Origin: Bacteroidales bacterium
GTDB lineage: Bacteria; Bacteroidota; Bacteroidia; Bacteroidales; P3
Length of the DNA stretch: 35,415 nucleotides
Assembly (NCBI GenBank): GCA_017618625.1
Contig: JAFZTV010000073.1
Location: 1-35,415 of the forward strand
Direction: 5' to 3'
The translations under genes and the position numbers were made by a program. Below the pieces are notes generated by a model. That model saw only the letters and a program-made list of their open reading frames with translations. It did not search any database and was not told where the DNA came from. This document shows positions 32,835-35,415 of this stretch, one piece after another (position 1 is the first letter of the stretch; every line of letters begins with the position of its first letter).

Positions 32835-33848
32835 TCACAGCGTGTTTGGGCGGAAGGTCTTTTCTGCTGTCCGGCTTCGCAGGGCTACGGCCACGTGGCC
32901 CATCGTGTGACGGAAATTTATCTCGACCATCGGATTCAGGGCGTAGCCGTCGGCGGATTTATAGACAAACATGTCTATGCCTAACGGCCCTTCATACTGC
33001 GGCTCCACCTCTGCCGCAAGCCACGTCTCTATCGCGGACTTGGCCGAAATGAGCTTTTCTATCGGGATATAAGCCGAAAGGCGCCGCAAGATTTCGTCGT
33101 CGGACAACAAACGGTTCTCTCGATAGACGCCGTTCTGAGTCTCGAACCACGAATAGCCTTTAAAGCTAATGCTTGATTGCTTGAATGCTTGAGTGCTTGA
33201 GTTCTGGAGTGCTTGAGTGCTTGAGTACGCCTCGCGGCCTTGGCCTCCTATATAATACTCCAGGGCGAAGTCCTGCACCACCTCGCAGCGGGGCTCCACT
33301 ATGACGGAGCCTTGCGTGGCGAGGAGTTTCTCAAGCCAGTCGGCGTCGTGGGCGGAAAGGGCATTGTCAACCCACCGCAGCCCCCTACCCGACCCCGACC
33401 AAGGGGCTTTCAGCACAACTCGGCGGTGACGGTCAAGCAACGTCTGCACCTCGCTCAATCGGAAGGCCTCCTCTCCCATCGGCTTGAACCCGCAGGCTTT
33501 GGCGGCGGAGAGGGCGGTGCGACGGTGGGACAGACGCCTGATGGTGGCTAACTGCTCGTCGGTCGGCATAAGCTCACGCGGGACGCCTCGCTTGACAAGC
33601 CGTCGGACCAGGGAGGCATCCCAGCCCCAGGCGACGATGGATTGCTCGAATGCCTGAGTGCCTGAATGCTTAAATGCTTGAGTAAGCCGTACGTCCTCGG
33701 CGGCGCAGGCTTCGCAGCCGTCGCCATAGATAGACTTCATCAGGTGCGCCTCCTGCCGCGCGAAACGCAACGCCGACGCGGGCGGCACATAGTTGGCGTC
33801 GCCGTTGGCCAGACAGAGGTCGTGTTCGGGATTGAAGATGGCAAGCAA
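32835..33848 (-). CDS. ATP-grasp-like protein with two internal octamer-repeat insertions
   Basis: A 337-residue soluble protein. The N-terminus (LAIFNPEHDLCLANG) and the central VVLKAPWSGSGRGLRWV, with EPRCEVVQDFALEY and the C-terminal VEINFRHTMGH, fit an ATP-grasp fold of a Bacteroidota family without assigned substrate. The only in-frame start is TTG at 33848, which lies inside a heptamer tract; no upstream ATG exists before a stop. Two low-complexity segments, at about residues 56-68 (TQAFKHSGTQAFEQS) and 208-226 (SSTQALQNSSTQAFKQSS), are encoded by 8-bp tandem repeats and look inserted. The gene could be a functional variant or a decaying copy. Confidence 0.62.
   Translation of the reverse strand: MLAIFNPEHDLCLANGDANYVPPASALRFARQEAHLMKSIYGDGCEACAAEDVRLTQAFKHSGTQAFEQSIVAWGWDASLVRRLVKRGVPRELMPTDEQLATIRRLSHRRTALSAAKACGFKPMGEEAFRLSEVQTLLDRHRRVVLKAPWSGSGRGLRWVDNALSAHDADWLEKLLATQGSVIVEPRCEVVQDFALEYYIGGQGREAYSSTQALQNSSTQAFKQSSISFKGYSWFETQNGVYRENRLLSDDEILRRLSAYIPIEKLISAKSAIETWLAAEVEPQYEGPLGIDMFVYKSADGYALNPMVEINFRHTMGHVAVALRSRTAEKTFRPNTL
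33170..33225. repeat. Octamer tract TGCTTGAG, 7 units, inside the ATP-grasp gene
   Basis: TGCTTGAT, TGCTTGAA, TGCTTGAG, TGCTTGAG, TTCTGGAG, TGCTTGAG, TGCTTGAG in exact 8-bp register. On the coding strand three units make 24 bp, or eight residues, giving the repeated STQAF/STQAL text. Confidence 0.88.
33643..33682. repeat. Octamer tract, second copy, 5 units, in the same gene
   Basis: TGCTCGAA, TGCCTGAG, TGCCTGAA, TGCTTAAA, TGCTTGAG, the same unit family and orientation as at 33170-33225 but more diverged. Confidence 0.85.
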
Positions 33849-33881
33849 GTTTCTAGTTTTAAGTTTTTAGTTTCAAGTTGA
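33847..33881. repeat. Heptamer tract AAGTTTT/TAGTTTC, 5 units, over the start codon
   Basis: AAGTTTC, TAGTTTT, AAGTTTT, TAGTTTC, AAGTTGA. The first unit overlaps two bases of the TTG start codon of the ATP-grasp gene. Complemented, it resembles the CTTGAAA/CTAAAAA tract at 4122-4142. Confidence 0.8.
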
Positions 33882-33953
33882 GTATCATTCTAAAAAAAAG
33901 TCAGTGGCCGACGATGACCGACCACTGACCTCTGTTTACTGACAGGCGCCGAT

Positions 33954-34874
33954 TTATTTGTTCACCTGGAATTTCTTGTTGCCGGTCTTGAAGAAGTCGG
34001 CAATCTGGTTGGCGGCAGCGATACCGGCGTTGATGTTGGCCTCTTCTGTCTGGGCACCCATTTTCTTGGGTGTTGCGAAGTAGCGGCCTTCGAAAGCCTT
34101 GAATTCGGCGTCAGCGTCGGGCATGATGTCGGTGATGTATTTCAGGTCGGTGCGCTCGGCCATCAGCTTGAGCAGCTCGGGCTCGTTGATGACTTCCTTG
34201 CGTGCGCTGTTGACCAGGATTCCACCTTTACGCATCTTGTTGACGAGGGCGTAGTTGATGCTCTGCTTGGTCTCGGCGGTAGCGGGGATATGCAGCGAAA
34301 CGACGTCGCAGGTCTCGAAGAGGGCATCCTGGTTGGCGACGGCGGTAGCCATGCCGCTGGCGTTGATCTGGTCGGCGGTGAGGAATGCGTCGTAGGCGTA
34401 GACCTCCATGCCGAAGCCTTTGGCGATGCGGGCCACGTTGCGACCCACGTTACCGAAGGCCAACAGGCCAAGCTTCTTGCCCATCAGTTCGGTGCCGCTC
34501 TTGCCGTTGTAGAAATTACGGACGGCGTAGACGAGCATACCCATGACGAGCTCGGCGACGGCGTTGCTGTTCTGGCCAGGAGTGTTCATGGCGATAATGC
34601 CGCGGGCGGTGCAAGCCTCGAGGTCGAGGTTGTCGAAACCGGCGCCGGCACGGACGACGATCTTCAGGTTCTTGGCGTGGTCGATGACCTCTTTGGTCAC
34701 CTTGTCGCTGCGCACGATGAGGGCATCAGCGTCGGCAACGGCCTTGTACAGGTCGTTCACATCGGTATATTTCTCGAGGAGAGCCAGCTCGTAGCCGTTC
34801 TTCTCCACCACCTCGCGGATACCGTCGACGGCAACCTTGGCGAAGGGTTTCTCGGTAGCAACTAGTACTTTCAT
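33954..34874 (-). CDS. serA: D-3-phosphoglycerate dehydrogenase, short type with Lys in place of catalytic His
   Basis: First enzyme of serine synthesis: 3-phosphoglycerate plus NAD+ to phosphohydroxypyruvate. The start is placed at 34874 (MKVLVATEKPF), the family start; an in-frame ATG at 34970 would add 32 unusual residues. The 306-residue form has no ACT domain. The nucleotide-binding loop is LGLLAFGNVGRNVAR, and the active-site Arg is in VNSARKEVINE. The motif that is usually TPHxGAxTxEA reads TPKKMGAQTEEA (Lys near 270-271), as in the group of Bacteroides and Entamoeba enzymes lacking the His-Glu pair. It lies directly after serC, as is normal in Bacteroidota. Confidence 0.92.
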   Translation of the reverse strand: MKVLVATEKPFAKVAVDGIREVVEKNGYELALLEKYTDVNDLYKAVADADALIVRSDKVTKEVIDHAKNLKIVVRAGAGFDNLDLEACTARGIIAMNTPGQNSNAVAELVMGMLVYAVRNFYNGKSGTELMGKKLGLLAFGNVGRNVARIAKGFGMEVYAYDAFLTADQINASGMATAVANQDALFETCDVVSLHIPATAETKQSINYALVNKMRKGGILVNSARKEVINEPELLKLMAERTDLKYITDIMPDADAEFKAFEGRYFATPKKMGAQTEEANINAGIAAANQIADFFKTGNKKFQVNK

Positions 34875-34895
34875 TTTGCAATAAATCTTTATTTC

Positions 34896-34952
34896 GTCAG
34901 AGAAGACGCAGGTAGACTCCTTGCGAAGCTTTTTCTCGAAGCCCTCTCTGAC
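34896..34952 (-). promoter_or_regulatory. Inverted repeat in the serC-serA spacer
   Basis: GTCAGAGA at 34896-34903 is complementary to TCTCTGAC at 34945-34952, 41 nt apart, inside the 102-bp spacer. Between serC and serA the frame of serA stays open. It may form a leader structure; no terminator run is present. Confidence 0.35.
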
Positions 34953-34976
34953 ATCATCTCTGATTTCCATTGTTTC

Positions 34977-35415
34977 TTATTTGTTAGCTTTCTCGAAGTC
35001 CTGCATGCACTGGACGAGAGCCTCGACGGCCTCGATGGGGCAAGCATTGTAGAGGCTGGCGCGGAAGCCACCCACGCTGCGGTGACCCTTGATACCAACC
35101 ATGCCGCGCTCCTTGGCAAAGGCCATGAAGGCATCCTGCAGGTTCTCGCGGCCCTCGGCCATCACCCAGCAGTGGTTCATGATGGAACGGTCTTCCTTCT
35201 CGGCGGTACCGCGGAACATGCTGTTGCGGTCAATCTCCTCATAGAGCAGGGCGCTCTTCTTGAGGTTCAGCTTGTTCATGTTCTCAACGCCTCCGATGGT
35301 GTTCTTAACCCACTTCAGGGTCTCGTGCATCACGAAGATGGCGCTCACCGGGGGAGTGTTGAACATGGAGATGTTCTTGGCCTCTTCGGCGGCGTGGGTG
35401 CGGAAGTCCACCATG
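34977..35415 (-). CDS. serC: Phosphoserine aminotransferase, C-terminal part (cut by window edge)
   Basis: PLP enzyme converting phosphohydroxypyruvate and glutamate to phosphoserine and 2-oxoglutarate. About 145 C-terminal residues are present of an expected 355-360; the real start lies beyond the window. Recognisable features are NISMFNTPPVSAIFV, the LNLKKSALLYEEID segment, and near the end GIKGHRSVGGFRASLYNACPIEAVEALV, which holds the substrate-binding His-Arg. It is upstream of serA in the same direction, giving a serC-serA operon. Confidence 0.93.
   Translation of the reverse strand, partial: MVDFRTHAAEEAKNISMFNTPPVSAIFVMHETLKWVKNTIGGVENMNKLNLKKSALLYEEIDRNSMFRGTAEKEDRSIMNHCWVMAEGRENLQDAFMAFAKERGMVGIKGHRSVGGFRASLYNACPIEAVEALVQCMQDFEKANK

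Overview
The window looks like chromosomal DNA of an anaerobic, fermentative member of the Bacteroidales (Bacteroidota). Three signs support this. Promoters have the Bacteroidota -7 element TAnnTTTG with a TTG about 19-21 bp upstream. Large secreted proteins end in type IX secretion (T9SS) sorting domains of type A and type B. The housekeeping genes (Rnf, Bcd-EtfAB, HemW, AnmK, SerC-SerA, RidA) resemble Bacteroidales versions. No phage, plasmid, CRISPR array or intact transposase was seen.

Layout. 1-170: end of a 60-bp tandem repeat. 242-4006 (+): giant T9SS type B surface protein; then a UspA-like gene (+). 5071-8097 (-): second type B protein with CUB-like, P-like and PKD domains. 8253-13341 (-): small secreted protein and rnfE, G, D, C, B, so transcription runs rnfBCDGE then the small gene; rnfA is absent. 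13560-17381 (-): T9SS type A protein with 12 InlB-like repeats. 17382-17895: unusual non-coding region with three TTATCAACA 9-mers and four 11-bp iterons. 17896-18357 (+): SPOR-domain protein. 18480-19583 (-): meaB interrupted by one in-frame TGA. 19849-19922 (+): tRNA-Met. 20113-23712 (+): small membrane protein, hemW, MORN-like secreted protein. 23709-24845 (-): anmK. 25178-30083 (+): WG-repeat lipoprotein, ridA, bcd, etfB, etfA. 30170-32605 (-): Bacteroidota-type hypothetical and an AT-rich secreted hypothetical, separated by a 41-bp tandem repeat. 32835-34874 (-): ATP-grasp-like protein and serA, with the 3' part of serC at the right edge.

Metabolism. Bcd-EtfAB closely resembles electron-bifurcating butyryl-CoA dehydrogenase complexes, which make reduced ferredoxin. 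Rnf oxidises ferredoxin to build an ion gradient. Together they suggest energy conservation linked to butyrate or other short-chain fatty acid metabolism (inference). A damaged meaB, the methylmalonyl-CoA mutase chaperone gene, may bear on propionate metabolism.

The most striking structure is not a gene. The window is full of short, precisely phased tandem tracts, mostly 7 bp per unit and 3-5 units long, with different unit sequences. They sit in every spacer of rnfBCDGE, in the ridA-bcd, bcd-etfB and etfB-etfA spacers, and at the start codon of the ATP-grasp gene. Some are in frame inside anmK, and 8-bp relatives lie twice inside the ATP-grasp gene. Some tracts come in facing pairs that bracket a conserved core, as in small non-autonomous mobile elements. 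I found no enzyme in the window that could make or move them.
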